Below, piece by piece: positions 44,947-54,600 of a DNA stretch of 64,000 nt. This DNA is from Gammaproteobacteria bacterium (lineage in GTDB: Bacteria; Pseudomonadota; Gammaproteobacteria; Pseudomonadales; Alcanivoracaceae). The notes below the pieces were generated by a model. The model was not told where the DNA came from. It did no database searches and saw only the letters and a program-made list of their open reading frames with translations. The translations under genes were made by a program, and so were the position numbers. The stretch lies in NCBI GenBank assembly GCA_018067045.1, contig JAGPVL010000034.1:62001-126000 (forward strand). Direction: 5' to 3'. Each line of letters opens with the position of its first letter. Within the stretch, counting starts at the first letter, position 1.

Positions 44947-46056
44947 TTAACGCGGATTCTGAATAAAGAAATCCAATAATTTGGCGCCTGTCTCCATGTT
45001 CGCGTAGCACGTCAGCCAGCCATTGTAATCGCTATTTGCATGGCAATGACCTGCGGCGGGATAGGAGCTACCGCTATGCTTAATACTTTCCAGCATAACG
45101 GCGCCAGCCTGCAAACGAATATGACGATGGTTTCCTTTCCGATGAATGCCAGTCCACGTTATTTCATAACTCGGTGTACTCCAGTTGGGATTATTTACAA
45201 TAACGGTTTTGCTATATCCACTAATTGCTTTCACCTCATCTTCAAGAGCATTGTTCATCTGCATTTTTCCGGGGTCACTGATGCCATTCACAATCATCAG
45301 TGGTGCATCCAGCGCGCAACTAATACCGCCGCCACCCACGGCATAACTCGCAAATAGTTGGCGTAACGCAACATCGCAATAGATTGCTGAAACGGTCGAC
45401 GCTCCTCGAGAAAATCCATACATATGCATTCGGTCATTATCAACTTGATATACAGCGGCTAAATGCTCAATAAAGAAGACGATATTGGACAGCTCATTTG
45501 TGTACGCACCGCCCACCACAGAAGCAATATCAAATGGATTCTGTGTGTCGAATAAATCGGTTAAGTTAGGCTGAACCACAATGTACGCTGCCTGCGCGCC
45601 TCTATCAGTGGCGTGCCAGCCAAACTGACGGAGTTTAGTTCCAGCGTTCTGTTGTGCCGCGCTCATGGTGGCGCCGTGATTATCCAGAATCAAGCCACAG
45701 CCACCGCTTTCACAACCTGGCGGAATCGAAACGGTATAGACAACATTAGTTCCGTCCACATCGCAACCATAATGTCTTACGCCTATGCTGCCATCCGAAT
45801 TTTCTGTCGACTCAGGAACCAAGATCGGACAGTTTGCGTCTGCGCTAGGCTGATCATCAATAAACGGTATGTTTGCCTTAGCGCTCTGTGAGTAAACCAA
45901 CGTCAACATCAAGGCAATAGCCGCGCCCATGGTCTTCACCGTCATCACAAACGAATTCGAACCTCCAATCCGATCTGTTCGAAAAAACACGTCCTGTGAT
46001 CCGTCCTTAGAAGCATTCTGAATAAACATTTCGGATGATTTCGATTCTACTATCAT
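44947..46056 (-). CDS. Secreted alpha/beta hydrolase, PHB depolymerase/feruloyl esterase-like
   Basis: A protein of 369 residues. The nucleophile motif is GFSRGA (S217), with GLILDNHGATMS as oxyanion region and a C-terminal histidine (PAAGHCHAN). It resembles LpqC/polyhydroxybutyrate depolymerase-type esterases. AAGGAG lies 7 nt upstream of ATG 46056, so this start is well supported, but the hydrophobic export helix begins only near residue 42 (MGAAIALMLTLVYSQSAKA), giving an unusually long N-terminal extension. A second ATG at 45945 lacks a close ribosome site. A terminator follows the gene. Confidence 0.82.
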   Translation of the reverse strand: MIVESKSSEMFIQNASKDGSQDVFFRTDRIGGSNSFVMTVKTMGAAIALMLTLVYSQSAKANIPFIDDQPSADANCPILVPESTENSDGSIGVRHYGCDVDGTNVVYTVSIPPGCESGGCGLILDNHGATMSAAQQNAGTKLRQFGWHATDRGAQAAYIVVQPNLTDLFDTQNPFDIASVVGGAYTNELSNIVFFIEHLAAVYQVDNDRMHMYGFSRGASTVSAIYCDVALRQLFASYAVGGGGISCALDAPLMIVNGISDPGKMQMNNALEDEVKAISGYSKTVIVNNPNWSTPSYEITWTGIHRKGNHRHIRLQAGAVMLESIKHSGSSYPAAGHCHANSDYNGWLTCYANMETGAKLLDFFIQNPR

Positions 46057-46147
46057 GCTAAATCTCCTTATTAAGAGTCAGTAATAGCTCTTGTTATTAA
46101 TATTTTTATGCTGATTTAGATAACATAAACAACACATAGCCACTGCA

Positions 46148-47968
46148 TTACGGCGCTTTGTGATCACGCGCAAACTGCAACAACGCAGGAATCACTGGAT
46201 TATCAAAATAGCTAGATGAATTAGCGCTGGCGAACATAGGATCTAGATGATTAAATCCCGGCAAAATTCTCCGATCAGCACTGGTAGGCGCAATAGTGCC
46301 GTTATCAATTAGCGGACGAATCACTCCATCGCCGCCTATCAACTCAATCCGTGGGACCGACTCAATAGCGTCGCGATGAATGACCGGAAAACCAGACTGG
46401 ACCGCGTGTTCAAAAGGTAGCGCTAACGCGACATCCAGCACGATTCTCGTTGGGAAGTACCACTCAGTGAAATTGGTTTCACCCACATACAAAGATCGTG
46501 AGAAATCGCGCAAATCTGACATCTCGTTTTCACGTGTTGTAAAAACATACTCACCCGACGTATCGGTATAGTCGCTATCGCTTCCCGCCCCGATTTGATC
46601 GAAATGCACCCAGTAATAAAGATCATCGGTCGACGCAGCGATATGCTGTTGCTCACCGCTATAAGCTGCAGAAATAAAGCTGCCAAGCAATGGCAAATCT
46701 GCCAACGACGCCAGAATTTTTTGCTTCTCTGCCAGCGGCCCGCCGTTAAGGTGGCCCAAGCTAGTGCCTAAAAATCCGATGGGTGAGAACTGATCATCAA
46801 ATAGCAACGCCACGAGCGCTTCTTGGGTGTAACGGAAATCACGTAATCCTGGGCCGAACAACAAGTTCTCGCTGTTACGGGTATGCAACACCTTGATCAT
46901 AAAATCGAGATCAGGCTCATGAGGCAAGCGCGCCAACGCTTCACTTTCTATATTCGGCGCATCTTTTGCGACCAGCGCAATCGCTTCCGGCAACGCTAGG
47001 ATGCGCGGGGTAAAGGCATTCGGAATCGCTGTATAGCGCGGCGCAATATTATAATCGAGCGCCAATAAAGCTCCGTTATAGGCAACATGGCTACCTGGCT
47101 GTAATACCCCCAATCCCAGCTCGCCAAGATTGAACGGTACCATCGCAGCGATGTAATCCGGAATATCCGACAGTGGCGTCAGAATAGAATCCAGAGCAAA
47201 CGCGCCAGCAACATTGGCATAACCCGCATCATCAAGTGTTAGCGGATCACCATCTCTATCCCATGCCAAAAATGTGGAGGTATGAATGCCTCCCAACGAG
47301 TGTCCACCAACAAAAAGCTTGGCCTGACGATCAATTCGATTAGGCATTAGCGTCGTCATGATGGTAAACATATCTTCCGTCGCCAACTTCAAACCAAACT
47401 CTTTAAGGTACGGCACTTGCGCGCTTTCCAAGAATCCTTCGAACGTGCGCCCTTGCACCGGCTTGTCAAAAAAATAGTAGTCGAACAGAATCTGTTCTGC
47501 TGTTGCCGTATCATTCGTCTGTTCGGCTAATTCCATCGCGTACAAGTCTTCTAGGCAATTCGCGCGACGATCAACCCCCCACACTTCAATATGCTCACCG
47601 TGCTCGCGCTCTGCGATATACACCATCTGCCGACCGAGGTACTCAAACCCATTTGCACCCTCCAAAATTCCCGGCATCATCATAAAGACTGCATCGGCAT
47701 CCCCCGCCTGTGCTGGCCCATCACGGTGGCGCATACGCAGCACCTGTATCTCATCGCACGCGTCAGGCGCTTGCGCAGCAAGTCCAGTCAACGGCGCATT
47801 AATACGTTCAAGCTGCACTTCAACAACCGCATCGACTTCCGCGTCGGTCCAATCTCTTGCGGTTGGCGCCTTGGGTGCTTCCGGCATCGCCTCACCACCG
47901 CACCCCGACAACGTCAATACGCTCGTTAGAACACTTATACAGACAACTGCAGATTTATTACTTCTCAT
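46148..47968 (-). CDS. Lipoprotein alpha/beta hydrolase (esterase)
   Basis: A protein of 606 residues from ATG 47968, with a G-run ribosome site just upstream. Lipobox LSGC (C23). The nucleophile motif is GGHSLGG (S224), preceded by MMMPGILEGANGFEYLG. A C-terminal LPGFNHLDPMFA supplies a likely catalytic histidine. It should be a membrane-anchored, extracytoplasmic esterase of unknown substrate. Divergent from an AraC-type gene, repeating the lipase-AraC arrangement at 41.7-43.9 kb. Confidence 0.82.
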   Translation of the reverse strand: MRSNKSAVVCISVLTSVLTLSGCGGEAMPEAPKAPTARDWTDAEVDAVVEVQLERINAPLTGLAAQAPDACDEIQVLRMRHRDGPAQAGDADAVFMMMPGILEGANGFEYLGRQMVYIAEREHGEHIEVWGVDRRANCLEDLYAMELAEQTNDTATAEQILFDYYFFDKPVQGRTFEGFLESAQVPYLKEFGLKLATEDMFTIMTTLMPNRIDRQAKLFVGGHSLGGIHTSTFLAWDRDGDPLTLDDAGYANVAGAFALDSILTPLSDIPDYIAAMVPFNLGELGLGVLQPGSHVAYNGALLALDYNIAPRYTAIPNAFTPRILALPEAIALVAKDAPNIESEALARLPHEPDLDFMIKVLHTRNSENLLFGPGLRDFRYTQEALVALLFDDQFSPIGFLGTSLGHLNGGPLAEKQKILASLADLPLLGSFISAAYSGEQQHIAASTDDLYYWVHFDQIGAGSDSDYTDTSGEYVFTTRENEMSDLRDFSRSLYVGETNFTEWYFPTRIVLDVALALPFEHAVQSGFPVIHRDAIESVPRIELIGGDGVIRPLIDNGTIAPTSADRRILPGFNHLDPMFASANSSSYFDNPVIPALLQFARDHKAP

Positions 47969-48130
47969 GACTCCCCCCCTTCTAAATTTCCATGTCAGTA
48001 TTTTTTTTGTCCTCATTCGACGCCTTGCAACGTCAAAACAGCGCCTATATTGGGACGCATATACGAACTAAGGGAGGGGCTGAGCTGGACGCTTTGCAGT
48101 CAAAAGCGGCCACCTGCTGGAAGGGAAACT

Positions 48131-49159
48131 ATGGCAGCACATATCGCTTCACCAAGCGCACAATCCGCACAATGGATACGCACGCGGCTATTAATCGAAC
48201 AGGCCGACGCGCTCGGCTGCTCTCGACACACCAGCTTGCAAGGCACGCGCATCACGCCAACGATGCTGGAACAGCCGGGGCATATCATCACGGTGCCAGA
48301 TCAAATTCGTATTATGATTAATACCGTGCGTGCGTTACCCAACGAGCCGCTCGGTATCTTGTGGGGGAAATCACTCGATGTATTTTCGCGTGATCGTATG
48401 GGGTTGTGGCTTAGCGCAAACCCAACCCTGGGAAAATTATTAGACGCTGCGCTACAGCTGCAAGATTTGCTTAGCTCGCCGGTTCGTGGAAAAGGCGTTA
48501 AAGACAAGCATTACTATCGATTCGAATTGCATTACCCACCAACAACAGACCCAAGTGCTTCACTGGTACGTCTCCATAATGAATCGCTCCTTGCTGGACT
48601 GCTGATTACATTTCAGCAACTGGTCGAACAACCATTGCGCCCTGCTAGCGTTCAATGCTGTCACCCGCAACCGACATACCGCGCAGCGTATGATGATTTC
48701 TTTAACTGCCCGATTAGCTTTGATCAAAGAGTCACCGCTCTGGTATTTCATACTGCCGATCTCGACCTGCCGATTCGTAGCCACAATCCATCCATACAGA
48801 CGCTATACAATCAACAAATAGACCACGAGCTACGCCAACACCAAGAACAAAGTAGTCTCTCTGCGCAGGTAAAAATGCACTTAACTCGATTGCCAGAACA
48901 GTCCCATACCGCAACAGCCATCGCCAAAGTAATCGGCATGAGCGAGCGCACCTTACGTCGTCGGCTGGAACACGAGGGCATCACCTTCCGCGATTTACAG
49001 CATCAGGTGCTAAGCGAACATGCCCGCGAACTACTCCAACGCCCGGGCATGACGGTACAAGCCGCTGCCGAACAGCTCGGCTACGCCGATGCCAGCAACT
49101 TCCGACGTGCACTCAAGAGAGTTACCGGGAGCTCGCCCAGTGACTTACGTCGTCCCTGA
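48131..49159 (+). CDS. AraC-type regulator next to the lipoprotein esterase
   Basis: A protein of 342 residues from ATG 48131 (AAGGGA upstream); the longer frame from TTG 48050 is unlikely. N-terminal ligand domain of the OruR type, C-terminal double HTH (TAIAKVIGMSERTLRRRLEH and VQAAAEQLGYADASNFRRAL). Divergent from the esterase gene, so it likely regulates it. Confidence 0.9.
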   Translation: MAAHIASPSAQSAQWIRTRLLIEQADALGCSRHTSLQGTRITPTMLEQPGHIITVPDQIRIMINTVRALPNEPLGILWGKSLDVFSRDRMGLWLSANPTLGKLLDAALQLQDLLSSPVRGKGVKDKHYYRFELHYPPTTDPSASLVRLHNESLLAGLLITFQQLVEQPLRPASVQCCHPQPTYRAAYDDFFNCPISFDQRVTALVFHTADLDLPIRSHNPSIQTLYNQQIDHELRQHQEQSSLSAQVKMHLTRLPEQSHTATAIAKVIGMSERTLRRRLEHEGITFRDLQHQVLSEHARELLQRPGMTVQAAAEQLGYADASNFRRALKRVTGSSPSDLRRP

Positions 49160-49292
49160 GACGCGATCTAACGAGACGGCTCTATCGTCATGAATGCAGG
49201 AATATGTCTGCCGGCGTGGTGGGACTTACACAGGGAGTGAAAAGTATATTGAGAAGCGGAGCGTAAGCCGCGTTCAAGTATTCCCGATGTTC

Positions 49293-50318
49293 TTAGAAAT
49301 TATTCGTCCGAAATGGCAGCGGCGATGTTCCCGTCCAGCGTTTGAAAGCGCGAATGAAATTCGTCGTTTGTTGATAACCCAAACGTTCAGCGATTTCAGT
49401 GATACTAAAATTCGTAGTGCGCAGTAACTCCTCAGCGAGCGCTTGCCGGGTTTCATCAAGCAATGATTCAAAATCAGTTCCTTCTTGTTGTAAGCGACGC
49501 CGTAAAGTTCGAGATGAAACAGCGAAATACTGACTGATATCCGCCATAGTCGGAGCGCAATGAATTTCTCGGACAAGCTCCATCCGCACTTTTCCGGAAA
49601 AACCTTCATGAATTCGACGCTGACCAAGCACCTGCAAGCATTCTTGTTCACAACGTTGAAAAAATGACGAGTTATTACGAGGTAGAATCACGTCACCGAG
49701 ATTCGCTGGTGCACTGATGAAATTCTCTGCCTGCTCGTACTGTATGGCTATGTCAAAAAAGTCATCCAATACATCTGCGTAAACAGGCTTCGGAAAGCTG
49801 CAATGAAAGCGCATTAGCGGCAGCGCCATGGGCAAAATGCCGCGCTGAATATTGACTACCGTCACAGCATCACGCTCCAGTAAAAACTGACTCACGTCTT
49901 CCGGTAAATCATCTACCGTCGCCTTCATCAGCACCTCCTCGCCACGATCTTCCAAACGTGGATTGCAGTAGGCGGAAGTGAGTCGCGCAAACCTCACGCC
50001 GGTTTCCGCCGCCTGCCGAGCGGTGCGGCAGCTGAGCACCGCAAAACTCCAAATACCAAAGGTGGTCAGCTGGTATCGCTGCCCCGCCTCGAACCCCAAT
50101 GGACGATCATGCCCAAGGTGCCGCTGTAGGTTTCGTATTACTTGTATTTCGCTTTCCGCCGACAGCAACCGCTTCTTCGCCTTGAGATCGATCTCGCGTA
50201 GACCGCTATGGGCAAGGCATTGCGCGACATTCAGGCCATAGTCCACGCCAAGGCCTACGAGTATGGCAACACTATCGAGTGATCGGGGGAAGTCCCATTG
50301 CGGCGTTTCAGGTTTCAA
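49293..50318 (-). CDS. AraC-type regulator
   Basis: A protein of 341 residues. The first codon is TTG (50318) with AGAGGA 6 nt upstream. N-terminal ligand domain (VEQ-type regions FGIWSFAVLSCRTARQAAET), C-terminal double HTH (MADISQYFAVSSRTLRRRLQ and ITEIAERLGYQQTTNFIRAF). Third regulator of this subfamily within 8 kb. It diverges from the MpaB-like gene, its most likely target. Confidence 0.9.
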   Translation of the reverse strand: MKPETPQWDFPRSLDSVAILVGLGVDYGLNVAQCLAHSGLREIDLKAKKRLLSAESEIQVIRNLQRHLGHDRPLGFEAGQRYQLTTFGIWSFAVLSCRTARQAAETGVRFARLTSAYCNPRLEDRGEEVLMKATVDDLPEDVSQFLLERDAVTVVNIQRGILPMALPLMRFHCSFPKPVYADVLDDFFDIAIQYEQAENFISAPANLGDVILPRNNSSFFQRCEQECLQVLGQRRIHEGFSGKVRMELVREIHCAPTMADISQYFAVSSRTLRRRLQQEGTDFESLLDETRQALAEELLRTTNFSITEIAERLGYQQTTNFIRAFKRWTGTSPLPFRTNNF

Positions 50319-50477
50319 CGCACGTCCTCTAATGATTACTTTAAGTCACGTTGTACCATAGAGGCCCCTCCATCCCAAGCCTACTATGCGATCAAGCATG
50401 GCGCGGCAAGGGACTTACGGCAGAACGCCCTCCCGAGTCGCACGTCTCACAACGAGATCAACATCAGAGGGGTCATC

Positions 50478-51509
50478 ATGGAACAAGACGTCATTAAACC
50501 GCACCGCGATTATGGAATCCTTGGGCCCGATTCGGTGACCTGGAGAGTTTTTGGTTTTGCCACCGCCATGAGCATCGGATTTCAGCGCACTGTCGTTTCT
50601 GAAATGTTTGAACCGTTTTTAATGGCGTCCGTTGCAGACACCAACGCCGTGATGAGCCGACCAGCGCTGCGCTACGATCGCACGCTTCAGTATGTTTCCA
50701 CCATCGCGTTTCACGATAGTCAAACCGCCGTCGCATCCGCCGATGTGCTGCTAAAAATTCATTCGCGTATTCGCGGCAAAGAACCCCTTAGCGGGCTCGA
50801 ATACGACGCCAACCATCCGGACTCACAGCTATGGATTCATCTAACACAATGGCATTCCGTGCTACATGCCTATGAGAAATTTGGCCCGGGCCCATTAAGC
50901 GACGAAGAGGACAGGCGTTACTGGGCAGAGTGTAAGCTCGCCTCCGAATTCCAAACGATTGATCCCAAGAGCGTACCGAAAAGTCGGCAGGAGATGCGCG
51001 AGTACTATGCGCGCATGCGACCACATATGGCTGCTACTGAGGTAACGCAAACTACCGTCGCGCACCTCCTCGCCGCACGCCACTTTTCAACATTGGTGCC
51101 GTGGTACATCAAACCCATTGCTGCAACGGCTACGTTACTTTTCCGTCGCGCCACCATCGCCACCTTGCCGCGCTGGTTACGTCAACTCGGCGGCATACGA
51201 CAAAGTCGTCTTCAAGATAGTGTGATCACCGCCATAACTCGGCTCGTATTCCGCGTCGCGTTACGCTCCCCGCAAAGCCAACTGACACTGCTAAAAATGG
51301 TTTCGCCGCAAACCTATCCCGTCGTCGCACCAGCCTTTCTTGACAGGAAGCCCGAGATATTAGAAACCGTCTCTCCTGCCGAAGCGTGGAAACGGGCAGG
51401 GAAAATTAAGCCGCGTGAACAATACTTACAGCAATGTCAGTCACGACCAGAAGCTGGGGGAAAAGCACCTAAGGATACGGGAGAGAAAGATTTATTGAAG
51501 TTTGGTTAG
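50478..51509 (+). CDS. MpaB/DUF2236-family oxygenase-like protein
   Basis: A protein of 343 residues from ATG 50478 (AGAGGGG upstream). The family block is DANHPDSQLWIHLTQWHSVL, with RTLQYVSTIAFHDSQTAVAS earlier. DUF2236 includes the fungal MpaB oxygenase and latex-clearing-type proteins, which are haem or metal enzymes; the substrate here is unknown. It has a divergent AraC regulator. The longer open frame from 50298 is read-through of that control region. A strong terminator follows. Confidence 0.85.
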   Translation: MEQDVIKPHRDYGILGPDSVTWRVFGFATAMSIGFQRTVVSEMFEPFLMASVADTNAVMSRPALRYDRTLQYVSTIAFHDSQTAVASADVLLKIHSRIRGKEPLSGLEYDANHPDSQLWIHLTQWHSVLHAYEKFGPGPLSDEEDRRYWAECKLASEFQTIDPKSVPKSRQEMREYYARMRPHMAATEVTQTTVAHLLAARHFSTLVPWYIKPIAATATLLFRRATIATLPRWLRQLGGIRQSRLQDSVITAITRLVFRVALRSPQSQLTLLKMVSPQTYPVVAPAFLDRKPEILETVSPAEAWKRAGKIKPREQYLQQCQSRPEAGGKAPKDTGEKDLLKFG

Positions 51510-51549
51510 TGAGTTAATGGCGACTCTCTACGCCACCATCTTGACGACA

Positions 51550-51582
51550 AAAAAATACCCCGCCATAAGCGGGGTATTTTTT
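51550..51582. terminator. Bidirectional Rho-independent terminator
   Basis: AAATACCCCGC and GCGGGGTATTT pair around a 5-nt loop with A/T runs on both sides. It separates the convergent MpaB-like gene and the tpsA-type gene. Confidence 0.92.
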
Positions 51583-51682
51583 AATTAAAATTTTCATCGT
51601 ATCGAAAAAATATGAAGAAAATCAGTTTACCCCTCTACCTCCATAGCCGTGAAATATTGAGTTAAGATTGGCCTAGAGTCGC

Positions 51683-54600
51683 TCACTGCATCGGCACTAC
51701 CGGCATCGAAACCACGCTGGAACCTGTCGGCAAGTTCGTCTCTCTATGCACGGGTCGTGTAGTAGAAGATATCGCAATACCCTCATCGCCATAATCATCC
51801 TTCGCTCCTTGCAAAAGAATCTCCTTTATAGCGCCCGATCGCAGCGTATCTTCTCTCTTCAATAGTGATAGTTTGCTATCCCTACGCATTACGACACGGC
51901 CATCCCAAAGGCTACCTTGTTCCGAATTTGAGACGACTTTGAGCTCCCCCCCTGTATCCGCCTTATCGTGCTGCGCATGCTGAGAGCGGCCAAACCTAAG
52001 ATTACCTGGCTGATCTGCAACGGACGGTACCAGTTCCTGTAACATGGCGGTCATCGCTCTTTGCATAGCAAGCTCCCACTTCTTCTTTTCTTCCACTTTG
52101 TTGGCAGTATCTACATGCCTTTTCAGATCAACAAGATTGTCAGAAAGACTCTTGAAACGATCTGAGAAACGGGAGGCTTTAGTGCCTGGTATCCCGTGGA
52201 CTTCCGTGTCTGACAACCCGTGGGCTATTGCATACTTCTTCATATGTACCACCATGCCTGCACGGAATTCATAAGAGCCAGCCAAATAATTCGAAACGTA
52301 GTCGGTAATTTGAGTGGCCACTTGCCCGTTTGCATTCACATGAGTTCGCTCCACACCATACTTTTGAAGTTTTAAATCGTTTTTATCCAATTTATATTTC
52401 TCCACCATAATACGGTCTTCAGGAGACATACTATTAGGATGCGCAATCGCATCTTCGACCATTATTCTTGTAATCTCACGACTCATTCCTTTGCGGGAAT
52501 AGCTCTGCCTTCCTTTGAAAAGCGGACTTTGTTTTCCCAATTTATCACGCAGTATAACTATAGAATTTTTGGGGTCTTTGAATTCTTTTCTATTGCGTAC
52601 ATAACTTTTATTTCCTTGAATCTCGGCATAACTTATGGGCTTTTTGACTTGCCGACTAAGGCTTTGTCTCTTAACGTGATTGATATCGTCGCCCACAACC
52701 ACCCTTTTCTTTGATAGTTTTGAACCTACGACCTTGTTATCCACATGCTTCGCATCAAAAACATCACGCTGAATTTCACCATCGCGGGCGCGATAAACGA
52801 TTTTCTTCGGCGCTTGCTTTCCCCCAGTGAACGAAGTCTTAGTGCCGTCTTCGTTCACCTGCATGGTATGCGTCCGCTCTGCCACATCTGGCGTAAGGCC
52901 ACGATCATAAAGTGCCTCTGTTAATTCTTTTCCATAAGAAGCGTCACCCTTATCCATGCAGGTTCCGCACGCCACCAGTCCTACACGTTTGATCTCGGCA
53001 CGCTCACCGTTCTCATTCATCGTCTTGCCAATCGCCTCCACCATACTGGCAAGCTTGGCAGGATTTTTTTGACGTACATTGCTGCCGTGACCAACGACGT
53101 TGACTCTTACGTTGCCGCTGAGATTACTCAGATCGTCCCCACGGAAGCCGCTGCCGTCTGCATTTGCATAAACAATCACTATATTATCCGGATTCTTTTT
53201 CTTCAGGTCATGCGCCGAATCCATGACAGTTTTATCAACCTTTCCGTTCGAATCCCCCATCACGACAAGAACATTCTGGTCGTACTGACTGTTAGGCTCT
53301 TTAGAACCCGCCCAGAAGTTCATGAAAGCTCTTATTTTTGATTTCTTTTCTGCGCTCTTCTTAGCACCCGTCTGTGTTTCTTTGACCTCCGCCAAACGGT
53401 TTTTTGCATCGGCAACGCTACGATTTATCGCAGCATCGTCAGTTCTTCCGGACAACGTTAAATCAACTGCAGTCGAAATTTCCGAGTAAGAATGTGATTG
53501 CACCGTGGTTTCGTCGCCGTTTCGACCAGCAATCAGTTTATCGCCATCTTTTTGCAGCTTACGTTCAATATTGCCTTTCATGGTCTGCGAAAATTCACCG
53601 GTGCGCATCCACGCCATGGTCATATCTTTAACCGCCGTTTTCGCCTGCTGCTCAGTCAGCCCTCGGGCGTTAAAGCCACTCTCTACGGTTGCCGTTCCAT
53701 TGCGTTGTACCGCGGCCAAATGGGAACTCACAACATCCGAGCTCGTGCCAGACGTGCCGGTCATTACTGGAACACCCGCCCGGCCACGTGCCTGCGTACC
53801 GAGATCTTTGGACAGGTCAACACCTGTACGAGTAACAGTCGGGTGTGACGTTTTTCCATCAACAATCTCTCTCTTTGCATCCACACGTCTTGGCTTTTGA
53901 CCCGCGTCCTTCGCGCGCGTTTCACGCATAATCTGGTGCCCAGCTGCGGCGGCCTGCACACCCAAAGCAGATTGCTCCTTCGTCAACGGGCCTTCTTTGC
54001 CCTGGACCATTAAATCCATTAGCTCCATATATTCCTGCTTACCGTCCTGCCTACGATTCCCTGTAGTAACCCTCGCCATATCATCAGCGGCTTGCTTGGG
54101 CGAGTTCTGTTGATCCACGAAACCCTTCAAGTCCCCTCGCTGCTCATGAACCATATGACTGCTTTGCTGGAAGGTAGGGGACTGCGTATCCGTCAACGCT
54201 TGCCTTGCATCCATTGCAATTTGGCGCTCGGTCGCGCCCCAATTCGCCACAGCATCAGCACGCTGGGCAAGCGTAGCGCTATCACCGTGCTGAATATTCA
54301 TGGTCGTACCGGTGATGTAGCTATGCTCCACGGGCGTCGAACCTTCTAGCACTGGCTCGCCGCCAATCCAATGTCCAGACGTTTGTGCAGTTTGCTGCTG
54401 TCCGTCACCGTCCCCTAAAGGCCGGTATAACGTTGCTGTCTGAGTTGTTGTCTGAGTTGTTGTCTGAGTTGGTGCCTGAGTTGGTGTCTGAGCACCTGCC
54501 AGCGGCGCCGGCCGCGTGCTGTTGTTCTCAGATGAGGAGCGCAGTTGCTGAATTGCCTCACCGGCACGCTGCGTGACTTGTCCAACCTGACGGCTGGCGC

